A stretch of 64,000 bases of DNA from an uncultured Caulobacterales bacterium (GCA_938009235.1 CALLIK010000002.1:124001-188000), one strand, 5' to 3'. Counted from the stretch's first letter, positions 52,370-63,380 are shown. Numbers and translations: made by a program. Notes: generated by a model not told the origin, from the sequence alone.

Positions 52370-53710
52370 CTAAATCATGCCGTCTTCTTCAAACAACGTG
52401 TCTTTATCGACCTTCTTATCCGTCATCTTGGCCTTCTCAACGATTAGGTCGACGACCTTCTCTTCATAGATAGGCGCGCGGAGTTGAGCGATGGCTTGCG
52501 GGTTCTTTTGGTAGAACTCGATAACTTGCTGCTCTTGTCCCGGATACTGACGGGCTTCTGCGACCATAGCCTGCTGAAGCTCTTCGTTCGTGATTTGGAT
52601 TTCGTGTTTTTGGCCCATTTCAGCCAAAACAAGACCAAGGCGCACGCGGCGACCAGCAATCTTACGGTAGTCTTTTTCAAGAGCCTTATCCGTTTTCTTA
52701 GCGTCGTCTTCGTCAAGGTTGCCAGCTTCTTTTTCAGCCTGAACCTGAGACCAGATGTTTGTGAACTCAGCTTCAACCATTCCAGGCGGAAGGTCGAATG
52801 TGTGTTTCTTGTCTAGCTCATCAAGGATCGCGCGCTTCAAGCGAAGACGGGACTGAGTTTCTAGCTCACCTTCATATTGCTCTTTAACGGCAGTTGTCAG
52901 CGCTTCAGCGGACTCAAGACCAAACTTCTTAGCGAAGTCATCGTCGATTTTCGCTTCTGTCGCGCCTTGTACTTCAACAACCTTCGTTGCGAAGACAGCG
53001 TCTTTACCCGCCAAGTCAGCAGACTGGTACGGTTCAGGGAATGTGACTTTAACGTCAAGTTCGTCGCCAGCTTTTACGCCGATCAATTGATCTTCGAAAC
53101 CAGGGATGAATGTGCCAGAGCCAAGAACGAGCTGATGTCCGTCCATTGCGCCACCTTCAAAAGGAACGCCATCAACAGTACCTACGAAATCAATCAGGAC
53201 GGCATCATCCTTCTTGGCTTTCGCAGTTTTCGCTTTTTTCTTGTAGGACTTCTGTGAAGAGGCCAGCTCTTTCAAACGCTCATCAAGGTCTTTTTGATCA
53301 GCTTCGTGAACCAAACGCGTGAACTTCAATTTTTCAGGATCAACAGGCTCGAATTCAGGGATTGATTCGACAACCATTTGATACTCAAGATCGGCTTTGC
53401 CGTTGACGACCTCTTCGCCATTTGCGCGAAGGTCGATTTTAGGCTGGCCCGCTGGACGAAGTTTGTTGTCATTGATGGCTTTTTGCGAGCTCTCATTGAC
53501 GACTTCCTGAACGAGGTCATTCATCATGGATGTACCGAACATCTTACGGATGTGGGCTTCAGGCACTTTACCAGGACGGAAGCCTTTTAATGAGACTTGC
53601 GGCTGCATTTCTTTGATTTTTGCCGTTAGCTTTTTAGCTAAGTCCTCTTTCGGGACCGTAATGGCGAAAGTCTTTGATAGGCCTTCGGCCGAGAGCTCTT
53701 TGATCTGCAT
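52370..53710 (-). CDS. tig: trigger factor
   Basis: FRPGKVPEAHIRKMFG ribosome-binding signature; FKBP domain. Confidence 0.97.
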   Translation of the reverse strand: MQIKELSAEGLSKTFAITVPKEDLAKKLTAKIKEMQPQVSLKGFRPGKVPEAHIRKMFGTSMMNDLVQEVVNESSQKAINDNKLRPAGQPKIDLRANGEEVVNGKADLEYQMVVESIPEFEPVDPEKLKFTRLVHEADQKDLDERLKELASSQKSYKKKAKTAKAKKDDAVLIDFVGTVDGVPFEGGAMDGHQLVLGSGTFIPGFEDQLIGVKAGDELDVKVTFPEPYQSADLAGKDAVFATKVVEVQGATEAKIDDDFAKKFGLESAEALTTAVKEQYEGELETQSRLRLKRAILDELDKKHTFDLPPGMVEAEFTNIWSQVQAEKEAGNLDEDDAKKTDKALEKDYRKIAGRRVRLGLVLAEMGQKHEIQITNEELQQAMVAEARQYPGQEQQVIEFYQKNPQAIAQLRAPIYEEKVVDLIVEKAKMTDKKVDKDTLFEEDGMI

Positions 53711-53960
53711 GATGATTTCACCAAGGTTGGGCAGACGCGTTAGCCCCTGCCGAGGGTTTTCAAAATTTCGCGCCTTATGTCATGACCTTTCACGTATCGC
53801 AACGCCTTAGGCGAGGCTTATTTCAGTCGATCGTATCTATTTTATGGCTAACGTCATGAGAGGGTGACGATTTGCCCCTCTGTGGGTGTTCTCGCAGCGC
53901 ACCCTTCTCGTTTTGAGCGTATGTTGACCTTTGCGCAGCCTTGTGGTCGAACACCACATT

Positions 53961-54503
53961 ATGGACCCTTCTTGGTATTTATACGCGGGAATTTTTATCG
54001 GCCCATTTGTGCAGGAAGACACAGCCGTCATCGCGGCGGCTACCCTCAGCGTCTCAGACCCACAACATTTCCCGAGTGTGTTTTTGGTGATTCTCTTTGG
54101 TTTGTTTGTCTCGGATATTTGGAAATATTGGATCGGTTATTCCGCGCACGCCTCTGCGAGAGCGCGGCGTTGGGCGGATAAAGAACGTGTAATGGCCCTG
54201 TCAGAGCGCGTGGAGCGGCATGCCCTAACGACATTATTGGCCGCGCGTTTTTTGCCAATGGCGCGCATTCCGACCTATATAGCTTGTGGGTACTTCAAGA
54301 TGAACTACGCGAAGTTTTGCGTGATCATTTTCATCACCGCCCTGCTCTACACTGTCATCATCTTCGGAATTATTCATTTACTAGGCGACGTTTTGAGAGG
54401 CCGTATTGAGATCATGCTAGGTTTTATTGCAGTCATAATGATCGCCTTATTAACGATCATATTTTCGCTCAAACGAAAGCGTGCCAACCAACCAATGGAT
54501 TAG
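53961..54503 (+). CDS. DedA-family membrane protein
   Basis: TM pattern; 'FLPMARIPTYIACGYFKM'. Confidence 0.75.
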   Translation: MDPSWYLYAGIFIGPFVQEDTAVIAAATLSVSDPQHFPSVFLVILFGLFVSDIWKYWIGYSAHASARARRWADKERVMALSERVERHALTTLLAARFLPMARIPTYIACGYFKMNYAKFCVIIFITALLYTVIIFGIIHLLGDVLRGRIEIMLGFIAVIMIALLTIIFSLKRKRANQPMD

Positions 54504-55117
54504 CTACCCGTGCGGCCACGTTCTGTTTCCAACCAATTCACAATATCAACCATCGCGGCTTGGTTGGCAGTCTCCATCGCATTGATGATCGACGACACTT
54601 TAATCGAATCAGCGCGACGGGTCTCTCGTACAATGTGAGTTCCCAAGAGTTTGCGGTCATCAGAGCTCGCATAGGTGACGCTATACTGCACGACTGCAAG
54701 GGGTGCTGAACCAGATCCATTATCAAAATTAGCTTCAAAATTTTTGATCGTTAAATGCACGCGAGTTTCCGACTTCGCGCCAGAAGACGGAGCCAACCCA
54801 ATGAATTGAGCAGACCCTGAGAGCGCATCAATAATGGCCCCTTGGATCATGACAGGTGTCGCTTCAGACCAACTCGCATTCGCAACGGCGGACATTTTCT
54901 GCCCATCCATTGTCACGACAATATCACTCGTATTGAATATGCGAGTCGACGATGGTCGGCTCACACGGATGATTTCTGCGTTCGCAGAGGCTTTTACAGG
55001 GTCAACATTTGTGCTGAGACGATAGACGGAAGGCGCTAATTTTGGGCTCGGCAACAGAGACAGGCAGCCAGATAGTCCGACTGACACGCCAAGAATAACA
55101 AGGGATCGATATATCAT
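54500..55117 (-). CDS. ABC-type transport auxiliary lipoprotein
   Basis: Lipobox LSGC; VYRLS...; adjacent to MCE genes. Confidence 0.82.
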   Translation of the reverse strand: MIYRSLVILGVSVGLSGCLSLLPSPKLAPSVYRLSTNVDPVKASANAEIIRVSRPSSTRIFNTSDIVVTMDGQKMSAVANASWSEATPVMIQGAIIDALSGSAQFIGLAPSSGAKSETRVHLTIKNFEANFDNGSGSAPLAVVQYSVTYASSDDRKLLGTHIVRETRRADSIKVSSIINAMETANQAAMVDIVNWLETERGRTGS

Positions 55118-56094
55118 TGCGGTAAAACCACTTCTTCACGCTCAGTGCCGACGATGAATTGCGCTGGATTTTGCTCCAAACTATCAGCAACACGCCCCAA
55201 TGTTGAGACAAGATGTTGAAGCGCGTCAACCGTGTCCTGCAAATCGGTCAGTCCTGAATTTGATAACAGATTAACGGCCTCTGTCGCTTCAAGGAGCATC
55301 GAATCAATACTGTCCGCTGTGCCGTCAAAACTGGCCGCTGTCGTATCGACAGTTTTCAAGGCGCTATCAGCCTGCACTAACAAAGTTCGCAGGTCTTCAG
55401 TTATGATGGTGTCAAGACTAGTCGATACGCCTTGGAAGGACGTCGCCGTGTCAGCAATCGCATCAGCAGCGGACCTAAAGCTATCCATCATGTCATTGAG
55501 TTTCGAAGCATCCAGTTCGGATACATCGAGAGATGAGGTAATAACCTCCACATTCTTAAGTATGCTGCTGAAGGTCGTAATGTTGTCTTCAGACAGGAGT
55601 AAATTCGCGCGGGTTAAAGCCATTTGTGCGGCGACAACAACATCACCGCCGCCGGTCAAAAGTTCGTCAACCGAGCTCTCAGCGCCAATAATACGCTTCT
55701 TTCCACGCCCTGGCATATCCGCCATGAGTGGCGCGTTGGTGTCTAAACCTGGCGTAATTTCAATATAATTCATGCCCGTGAGGCCAAGTGGCGTGAGCTG
55801 CGCAGTCGAATTCACATCAATTGGGGTGCGTTCAGAGACTTGAATGTCGGCCAAAACTAGATTTGGGTCTTCGCGGTCATAGGAAAGGCTCGTCACCTCA
55901 CCGACACCTAGGCCGTTAAAGCGAACTTCGGAACCTTGGCTCAAGCCTCGTACGCCGCCTTCAAAGGCCACTTCATAAACATCATATGTCTCATTGAACT
56001 TCGCGCCTGTCTGCCAGAATGCGAATCCGATTATGGCCGTAACCGCAGCTATAACGAATAAGCCGATCAATGCGTAATTTGCTTTGTTTTCCAC
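55114..56094 (-). CDS. MlaD/MCE-family protein
   Basis: N-terminal TM; FEGGVRGLSQGSEVRFNGLGVGEV MCE domain. Confidence 0.93.
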   Translation of the reverse strand: MENKANYALIGLFVIAAVTAIIGFAFWQTGAKFNETYDVYEVAFEGGVRGLSQGSEVRFNGLGVGEVTSLSYDREDPNLVLADIQVSERTPIDVNSTAQLTPLGLTGMNYIEITPGLDTNAPLMADMPGRGKKRIIGAESSVDELLTGGGDVVVAAQMALTRANLLLSEDNITTFSSILKNVEVITSSLDVSELDASKLNDMMDSFRSAADAIADTATSFQGVSTSLDTIITEDLRTLLVQADSALKTVDTTAASFDGTADSIDSMLLEATEAVNLLSNSGLTDLQDTVDALQHLVSTLGRVADSLEQNPAQFIVGTEREEVVLPQ

Positions 56095-56096
56095 GT

Positions 56097-56924
56097 TTAT
56101 CCCTTCCGCTCGATTTCAGACTTTTGTTCATTGTTTTCGATAGCCCGCGTTGCCGCACGCGATCGAGGACCGCCGAAATACTCACGGACCCACGGATGGT
56201 TATACTGACTTACAGCCTGCAGGCTATCGGCTATGGGGATATGTTTATCAACCAATACTGCGATCCGATCACAGATCAGGTACAGACTATCTAAGTCATG
56301 GGTGACCATCAAAACGGTTAAGTCCATCGCCTCGCGTAAACCTAAGATAAGTTCATCAAAAGCATTCGCGCCAACAGGATCAAGGCCCGCTGTCGGCTCG
56401 TCTAAGAAAAGCAGTTTAGGGTCCAGCGCCAAAGCCCGCGCCAAGCCTGCCCGCTTCTTCATCCCGCCTGAGAGGTCCGACGGGTACAAGACTGCACTTT
56501 CCGGCGGCAACCCAACCATATGAATTTTCATATCCGCCAGTTCGCGCATCAAGCCTGAGGAAATATCCGTATGCTCGCGCATAGGAGCCATGATATTTTC
56601 ACGAACCGTCATAGACGAAAATAATGCGCCGCCTTGGAACAAAACGCCCATTTTATTGTTAATCACCATGCGCGCTTGAGTGGTCAGATCATTTCGGTTT
56701 TGACCGAAATATTCGACATGTCCGCCCTCAGGCTCTTTCAATCCCAACATCGTATTCATCAAAACAGATTTGCCAGTGCCAGACCCACCAACCAAACCGA
56801 CAATCTCGCCTTGATTAACAGTGAAATTCAAATTCTCATGAATCACATTTGGGCCAAACTGCGTCCGAATTCCCACAGCGCGCATTGGCGGCGCAGACAG
56901 ATCAATTATAGGGTCAGAGGCCAT
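56097..56924 (-). CDS. MlaF-like ABC transporter ATP-binding protein
   Basis: GGSGTGKSVLMNTMLGL; LSGGMKKRAGLARAL. Confidence 0.93.
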   Translation of the reverse strand: MASDPIIDLSAPPMRAVGIRTQFGPNVIHENLNFTVNQGEIVGLVGGSGTGKSVLMNTMLGLKEPEGGHVEYFGQNRNDLTTQARMVINNKMGVLFQGGALFSSMTVRENIMAPMREHTDISSGLMRELADMKIHMVGLPPESAVLYPSDLSGGMKKRAGLARALALDPKLLFLDEPTAGLDPVGANAFDELILGLREAMDLTVLMVTHDLDSLYLICDRIAVLVDKHIPIADSLQAVSQYNHPWVREYFGGPRSRAATRAIENNEQKSEIERKG

Positions 56925-56928
56925 CGTT

Positions 56929-58068
56929 CTAAACTCCCATTTGGAAGAAGAGAATTGCGAATATTGCATTTACAATAATCACAGCAAAAATAGCCTGAAC
57001 AACAGAGGTTGTGGTGCGTTGCCCCAAGCTTTCAACACTGCCCGTAACCGCAAGTCCCTGACGGCACCCGATAATTGCAATGATCAATCCAAACACAGGC
57101 GTTTTGACTAAGCCCACCCAAAGATTTTCAATTCCGACAGCCGTGTTCAAACGATTCAAAAACAGAATAGGCGTAATATCCGCCGTCACCCACGCCACGA
57201 TCAATCCGCCGAGTAAGCCGCTCATCATTGCCAAGAATGTCAATATTGGCATCACAACAACGCACGCAATTGCACGCGGTACAACGAGAACTTCGAATGT
57301 ATCAAGCCCCATAACTTTCATAGCATCAATTTCTTGGCGCATTTTCATAGCGCCCAGCGAGGCCGTAAAGGCAGAATCAGATCTCCCCGCGAGCAAAATC
57401 GCGGTGATAATCACGGCGAGCTCTCTCAGAACGGCGAACCCTACAAGGTCGACCATAAAGACGCTAGCGCCGAAACTCGCCAAGAGGTTAGCCCCCATAT
57501 AGGCAATGACCGCGCCAATAAAAAACGACAACACCATTACGATTGGAACCGCATCCAACCCAACACTCTCAATCAAATTAATGATAGCCCGCCAACGCAA
57601 ACGTTTAGGTTGCGCGATAACCTTAGCCATAACGACAAAAAGTTGACCTAAAAAAGCAAGTGTTTCTACAGTTTCATTCCAGATACGAACCGACGCTTCA
57701 CCTACCTTAGCAAATGCATCATACCACTGTCGTCGAGGTTCAGGCTCATGTCCCAAAACAGAAGATGTCGCGACGTTCATTAGCGTTTTATGACCATTCG
57801 AGCCTGTGCAAACATCCCAACTCTCCGCTGGAGTCATGCCGTATCGTATGGCGCGCGCAAGTAGATAAGCCCCTGCAGTATCCAGTTCTTTTATCTCAGT
57901 CATATCAAAGTCGACGTGACGATAGCTCAGAGCCGCGACATCCTTAGATAAACGCCCTTCAAGATCTGCAGCTTGGGCAATCGTCCAATTGCCATTCGGA
58001 TGAACCACGAGAACATCCTCGCGCATCTCCAGCTTATAATCTGAGGTGGTTGCCAACATGTGCGGCAA
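56929..58068 (-). CDS. MlaE-family permease with N-terminal STAS domain
   Basis: STAS-like N-terminus; 'MKMRQEIDAMKVMGLDTFEVLVVPR'. Confidence 0.93.
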   Translation of the reverse strand: MPHMLATTSDYKLEMREDVLVVHPNGNWTIAQAADLEGRLSKDVAALSYRHVDFDMTEIKELDTAGAYLLARAIRYGMTPAESWDVCTGSNGHKTLMNVATSSVLGHEPEPRRQWYDAFAKVGEASVRIWNETVETLAFLGQLFVVMAKVIAQPKRLRWRAIINLIESVGLDAVPIVMVLSFFIGAVIAYMGANLLASFGASVFMVDLVGFAVLRELAVIITAILLAGRSDSAFTASLGAMKMRQEIDAMKVMGLDTFEVLVVPRAIACVVVMPILTFLAMMSGLLGGLIVAWVTADITPILFLNRLNTAVGIENLWVGLVKTPVFGLIIAIIGCRQGLAVTGSVESLGQRTTTSVVQAIFAVIIVNAIFAILFFQMGV

Positions 58069-58137
58069 AGTGCAAAGCTAGGCTCTCTGGGTCAATAGCC
58101 TATTGCCTCATAAACTGTTTAGACTGCGATTTTTATC

Positions 58138-59112
58138 ATGTTCACAGCGTTTGATATTGAAGCTAAAAATTACCCAACCAAAGACGCATTCATAATTTCG
58201 CGCAGTTCAGTGACGTCCGTTTCCGTTGTTCAGATCACATTGCAAAAAGACGGTCATACGGGACGCGGCGAATGCAGGCCCTACCCTCGCTACAATCAAA
58301 CCGTAGAGAGTGTTACAACCGAGTTAGAAAACGTGCGAGATTTTGTTGAAGCTAGCGATTTTGATCAAGCCCTTAAAGGCTTGTCCAGCGGCGCGGCTCG
58401 TAATGCACTGGTGTCAGCTTGGGTCGATTTAAGGGCTAAGCAAGAACATACCTCTGCAGCTGATATACTGCAGGTGAAACAGCCTGTCATTCGAGAGACA
58501 GCGTTCACACTCTCATGGGGGTCCGTGAAAGACATGACGGAAGCCGCCATAGCCGCGTCCATCTACCCATGGCTAAAAATCAAAATTGGCGCAAATGGCT
58601 TACCACAAATTCTAGCTCTCGCAGCCGCGAGACCAGATGCGCGCCTGATCATTGACGCAAATGAAGCCCTTACAAAATCCGAATTGCCAACCTTTCTCTC
58701 CGCACTTTCAGGGCTGAATATTGCCCTGATCGAACAACCTTTACCCGCAGGCCATAGCGAAGACTTACCTGAGACAAACCTCATTATATGTGCAGATGAA
58801 GGGCTACATTCTATTGCGGACCTCAAACGACTCTGGGCGCAAGGCTATCGGTCGGTCAATGTTAAGCTAGACAAATGCGGCGGACCGTTGGCGGCGCGGG
58901 ACTTAATCATGGAGGCGAAGTCCATAGGGTTCAGCGTAATGGCGGGATGTATGGTCGGCAGCTCACTTGCCATGGCACCAATGTTAATGCTCGAAAGCCT
59001 GTGCGATATTATAGATTTGGATGGTCCGCTATTGCTCGCGGAAGATATAGAGAATGGCCTGCAATATGATGGCGCGAACGTATTCCCGCCTAGCCGAAGT
59101 CTTTGGGGTTAG
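58138..59112 (+). CDS. dipeptide epimerase (enolase superfamily)
   Basis: KIKIG, DANEA, IEQPLPAG, CADEGLHS, VNVKLDKCGG. Confidence 0.9.
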   Translation: MFTAFDIEAKNYPTKDAFIISRSSVTSVSVVQITLQKDGHTGRGECRPYPRYNQTVESVTTELENVRDFVEASDFDQALKGLSSGAARNALVSAWVDLRAKQEHTSAADILQVKQPVIRETAFTLSWGSVKDMTEAAIAASIYPWLKIKIGANGLPQILALAAARPDARLIIDANEALTKSELPTFLSALSGLNIALIEQPLPAGHSEDLPETNLIICADEGLHSIADLKRLWAQGYRSVNVKLDKCGGPLAARDLIMEAKSIGFSVMAGCMVGSSLAMAPMLMLESLCDIIDLDGPLLLAEDIENGLQYDGANVFPPSRSLWG

Positions 59113-59138
59113 CCGTTGGAGGCCAAGAGCTCTGGAAG

Positions 59139-59744
59139 TTAGGAGGCTTCCCGGCGACGAGCTGCCAATTCAGCGGCGGCGGCCTGCCTTACACGGTAGC
59201 CAAACTTATCGGTCACGGCAGTAAGTCTTGCGATTTTAGTATTTAAGGCACGAATTTCAGTTTTGTCGCGGCCTAGAACTTTCTCAAATTCAGATGCTGC
59301 CTCACGAGATGAAAGTAAAGCCATCTCAAGACTCTCCAATTCGTCACGCAACGAGTTTTGCACGTCAGACATTTCAAAATAGACTTCAGCTGCATTGGAC
59401 GTGCGTTGAATATGTTGGGCCGCGTAAGTAATATCAGCCAAGACAACCGAATGGTATGGCTTTGTATCCGCATAGCTCGCGTCTAATGGTGACAGCTCGT
59501 GAACTTCAAAGCCGTTTAACAAAATAGAGGCCGCGGATTGTTCATTCTTTTGCGAGGCCTTCACGACAAAGCCTTTTTGCTGAAACGCGACGTAAAGCTT
59601 ATCAGCAGAGCGCTGGACTACATTCGCTTCTGCTGGCGCCACGGCTCTAGCTGATACGGATTGACTCATTTCCGTCATATCGACGGTCGCACAACCACTG
59701 ACGAGTAAACCTACCGTCGTTATCATAGCAATGCGAAGTCGCAT
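59139..59744 (-). CDS. hypothetical lipoprotein
   Basis: VGLLVSGC lipobox; C-terminal coiled-coil-like segment. Confidence 0.65.
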   Translation of the reverse strand: MRLRIAMITTVGLLVSGCATVDMTEMSQSVSARAVAPAEANVVQRSADKLYVAFQQKGFVVKASQKNEQSAASILLNGFEVHELSPLDASYADTKPYHSVVLADITYAAQHIQRTSNAAEVYFEMSDVQNSLRDELESLEMALLSSREAASEFEKVLGRDKTEIRALNTKIARLTAVTDKFGYRVRQAAAAELAARRREAS

Positions 59745-59918
59745 ATTTATCGTTCCCTACAAGGCGCAAGGATTTACAATCCCACACTTCAGACTTTCGA
59801 GCGACCTACACTGGTCTTATTGAATAAAGGCTGAATGCCTATGTAATAACACTAAGCGTGGTTGCAGGCGATTCAAGCGCCCAAGACCACACATTAGGTT
59901 ACATTCGCGCAAGATAAC

Positions 59919-61292
59919 TTAGGCGAAGAGAGGTGCAATCCATCGGCTCCACGTACCCAAGATGAGGACAAGCCCCATAAATACTGGCGCGACGAAGCGA
60001 ACAAAGAACAGAATGAAACGCCCCAAAGACTCCCCTGACCCTGCCATTTCTTCGGCAAGGATAACCTTATTCAAGCGCCATCCTGTGAACAATACGATGA
60101 TGAGGGCTGAAAGAGGTGCGAGAATTGGTCCAGCTAAACCTGTATCGATGAAGTCAAAGAAAGCTGGAATATAAAGAGACAGAAGCCCAAACGCCATTAT
60201 CGCTGCGCCCGTAATCCAAGCTGCTTTTTTCTTTGTCCATTTCATTTTCTCGGCCACAAATGCGACCGATGGTTCAAGAAGAGACACTGAGGACGTAATC
60301 GCCGCAAAGAAAGCCAAGAAAAAGAACGCCGCACCGACAATCATACCGCCAGGTGCATTGGATAAAGCCGTTGGAATAGTCGTAAAGAAAATACCTGCAC
60401 CCGCTTCAAAGTCCAAATTATTGGCGAAAACAACAGGGAAAATCGCAAGGCCAGCAACAATCGCCACACAAGTATCAACCAAAGATACCGTCACAGCCGA
60501 CTTTGGGATGGACACGTCTTTTGGCAGATAAGAGCCATATGTGATCATGATCGCATTACCGATACCGATTGAGAAACAAGCTTGCCCCAATGCAGATTGT
60601 GCCACCTGAAAATTGATTTTACTAAAGTCAGGTGTGAACATGAAGGCAAATGCGTCAGACGTACCGCCGCTACCCATTGAAGAAATCATTGAGTAGGCAG
60701 CGAGAGAGATAAGTAACAAAAAGAAGATCGGCATGAGCAAACGTGCCGCGAGTTCAATACCTTTATTGACCCCTCGAGCCACCAACCATGATGTCACAAG
60801 TCCAAAGAATAAAAACCAAGGTAAAACCTGTGTCGTTGGATTATCCAACATTATTCCAAATTGTTGTGAGACCTCAGCGGCAGGCATGCCATTAAACGTA
60901 CCGAACACAAACTTTGGGATATAAGCCAGAACCCACGCAGCGACCACGCAGTAAAAACTAACAATCAAGAATGACGCAAGCATACCGAACCAGGCGCCCG
61001 AACTCCACACCTTGGAGACACCAGACCGAACCGCCAAATCATCGTTAGACCCAACAGCAGAGGCCGCATTACCCGCGCGTCCAATGATATACTCACTCAT
61101 GAGAACGGGGATGCCAACAAAGACAATACAGGCGATATAGACGATCAAAAAGGCTGCGCCGCCATTTGTCCCTAATTCAGCCGAAAAACGCCAGAGATTA
61201 CCAAGGCCTACTGAACTCCCCACGGCTGCCATGATGAAGGCAAATCGTGAGGACCATTGTGCCGTACCGCGTTCAACAGGAATGCTTGCCAT
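59919..61292 (-). CDS. sodium-dependent transporter (NSS/SNF family)
   Basis: WSSRFAFIMAAVGSSVGLGNLWRF signature. Confidence 0.95.
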   Translation of the reverse strand: MASIPVERGTAQWSSRFAFIMAAVGSSVGLGNLWRFSAELGTNGGAAFLIVYIACIVFVGIPVLMSEYIIGRAGNAASAVGSNDDLAVRSGVSKVWSSGAWFGMLASFLIVSFYCVVAAWVLAYIPKFVFGTFNGMPAAEVSQQFGIMLDNPTTQVLPWFLFFGLVTSWLVARGVNKGIELAARLLMPIFFLLLISLAAYSMISSMGSGGTSDAFAFMFTPDFSKINFQVAQSALGQACFSIGIGNAIMITYGSYLPKDVSIPKSAVTVSLVDTCVAIVAGLAIFPVVFANNLDFEAGAGIFFTTIPTALSNAPGGMIVGAAFFFLAFFAAITSSVSLLEPSVAFVAEKMKWTKKKAAWITGAAIMAFGLLSLYIPAFFDFIDTGLAGPILAPLSALIIVLFTGWRLNKVILAEEMAGSGESLGRFILFFVRFVAPVFMGLVLILGTWSRWIAPLFA

Positions 61293-61433
61293 TATGATAA
61301 CCCCTAAAACTCATCTGCGCTCCATGACGCCTATACTTTGCCCTTAAAGGGAATCTAAGACGGGTCAAGATGATGTGACGTAAAGGGCCTCCATAATAAC
61401 GATATCTTAGGTTGTGTGTGGGAAATATAATAC

Positions 61434-62273
61434 ATGACCCAAGCCCCCTCAACACCTAAACTCAAGATACTTCTTGCTGATGATAATGATGCGAACCGCC
61501 TCATTGCGAGGACAATTTTAGAACGAGCGGGTCACAACGTCACGACAGCGCAGAATGGGTCCCACGCCCTAAGCCTTGCAAAATTAGCCTCTTTTGATCT
61601 GATTATCCTTGATATTATGATGCCTGTTATGGACGGCATGCGAGCCCTACGACAACTTCGTCGGGACAAGTCTTCCAATAGCGACGTTCCGATTTTTGCC
61701 TTAACGGCGTATTGCAGCGCAGAAGACAAGCAGAGGTACTTTCTAGCCGGATTTGATTCCGTCCTTTCCAAGCCATTGCGAACAGGGGACCTTGAGAACG
61801 CTTATATTCGACACAAGGATAAACGTGTTTCACCTTTGTTAGACACAGTTGATGTTCGCACAAGCGCTAACGTGCCACTTTTAGATTATGAAATGATCGA
61901 ACAATTATCTGAGGCTGGAAGCGCAGAGCGCCTGTCTGATATTCAAAAACGGTTTTGGGATTCTGTCCAAATCAAATGTGAAATAATAAAGGACTCTTTG
62001 CCAGAGGCCCTACGTGGTGATGGACATTTCCTCTCACAATTCAGGCGAGCAGTACATGCCGTTAAAGGCGCCGGTGGTGCAATCGGCCTTGCCCGTGTCT
62101 CGCACATCGGCAGAGAACTACAAAATGCCCCACCAGAAGATATAGCGCCGTTAATGATTGCCTTCGCGGATGCCTTAAGCCAAAGCCGCCCAGAACTAAC
62201 CGCAGCGTTAAATGGGGATATCGACTTAGTTCGATCTCGGGAGCTCAACACTTCGGTGCAGATGAGCGGATAG
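61434..62273 (+). CDS. Response regulator receiver-HPt protein
   Basis: REC: LADDND, ILDIMMPVMDG, KPL; HPt: AVHAVKGAGGAIG. Confidence 0.92.
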   Translation: MTQAPSTPKLKILLADDNDANRLIARTILERAGHNVTTAQNGSHALSLAKLASFDLIILDIMMPVMDGMRALRQLRRDKSSNSDVPIFALTAYCSAEDKQRYFLAGFDSVLSKPLRTGDLENAYIRHKDKRVSPLLDTVDVRTSANVPLLDYEMIEQLSEAGSAERLSDIQKRFWDSVQIKCEIIKDSLPEALRGDGHFLSQFRRAVHAVKGAGGAIGLARVSHIGRELQNAPPEDIAPLMIAFADALSQSRPELTAALNGDIDLVRSRELNTSVQMSG

Positions 62274-63380
62274 GATCAAACCGAAACCTCCCATAACGGC
62301 CAAGATAACCGTGCCGCCATATGAAATAAGCGGCAAAGGTACGCCCACAACTGGAGCTAACCCCATGACCATTCCGAGATTGATAAAAATATATAGCGAA
62401 AACGTTGTCGTTAACCCCATGATCATCAGCTTTGAGAACATCTCTTTACATTGAAGGGATATCCAGATGCAGACCCCTATTACAGCCATATAAATGCTCA
62501 ATGTCAGTAATCCGCCGATGAGTCCAAACTCCTCACCAATAACCGTAAAGATAAAGTCTGTACGGTTCTCTGGCACATATTCGCCTTGGCGTTGCGTACC
62601 TTTCATAAACCCTTTGCCATTCACACCCCCACTCCCCAGTGCGATTTTAGACTGAGTAATGTGATAACTGGCGCCAGAAGGGTCCCGTGATGAATCGAGA
62701 AACGTCATAATTCTTTCTTGCTGGTACGGCTTCAACCCAAACTTAAAAAACATTGAAATAGCAACGACAGCAAACACGCTAGCCAAACCAATAATCCGCC
62801 ATGAAACCCCAGCTAAGAATATAATCGCCACCCCTGTCGCCACCAAAAGCAACGTCGTGCCAAGATCTGGCTGTTGAAAAACCAAAACCATGGGGAAAAC
62901 CATGAGTAAAATAGCCCCCATCAACCCCCAAACATTACTGATCCGCCAGTCAGATAAGTCATGATAATATCGAGCTAAGGCCAATACGATGGCAGGTTTC
63001 ATGATTTCTGACGGTTGCAGCCTAGCAATCCCTAAGTCTAGCCACCGCTTTGAACCATTCACCTCTATGCCTGCCAATTCCACGCCTATCAAAAGAGCCA
63101 GACCAATGATGTAAGTTGGGTAAGCCAACCGATACCAAACACGAATATTGATCATCGCGACACCCAGCATAATAAATGCCCCAAACGCAATTCGCGTGAG
63201 ATGCTGAAACGCCCCGCGTTGCCAGACCCCATCTGTCGCAGCAAAAATCATGGCGACACCCACAAGACCAACCGTACATACGAGCGTCAGCAGCAGCCAA
63301 TTAACCTCGAATAATTTAGACGTTAGGCTTCCCGAGGATATAGACTGGGCACCTCTAAAAGACGTGATTTGAGGCTTCAC
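62226..63380 (-). CDS. rodA: rod shape-determining protein RodA
   Basis: FtsW/RodA/SpoVE family; QPDLGTTLL, ISYGGT; next to mrdA. Confidence 0.95.
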   Translation of the reverse strand: MKPQITSFRGAQSISSGSLTSKLFEVNWLLLTLVCTVGLVGVAMIFAATDGVWQRGAFQHLTRIAFGAFIMLGVAMINIRVWYRLAYPTYIIGLALLIGVELAGIEVNGSKRWLDLGIARLQPSEIMKPAIVLALARYYHDLSDWRISNVWGLMGAILLMVFPMVLVFQQPDLGTTLLLVATGVAIIFLAGVSWRIIGLASVFAVVAISMFFKFGLKPYQQERIMTFLDSSRDPSGASYHITQSKIALGSGGVNGKGFMKGTQRQGEYVPENRTDFIFTVIGEEFGLIGGLLTLSIYMAVIGVCIWISLQCKEMFSKLMIMGLTTTFSLYIFINLGMVMGLAPVVGVPLPLISYGGTVILAVMGGFGLILSAHLHRSVELPRSN

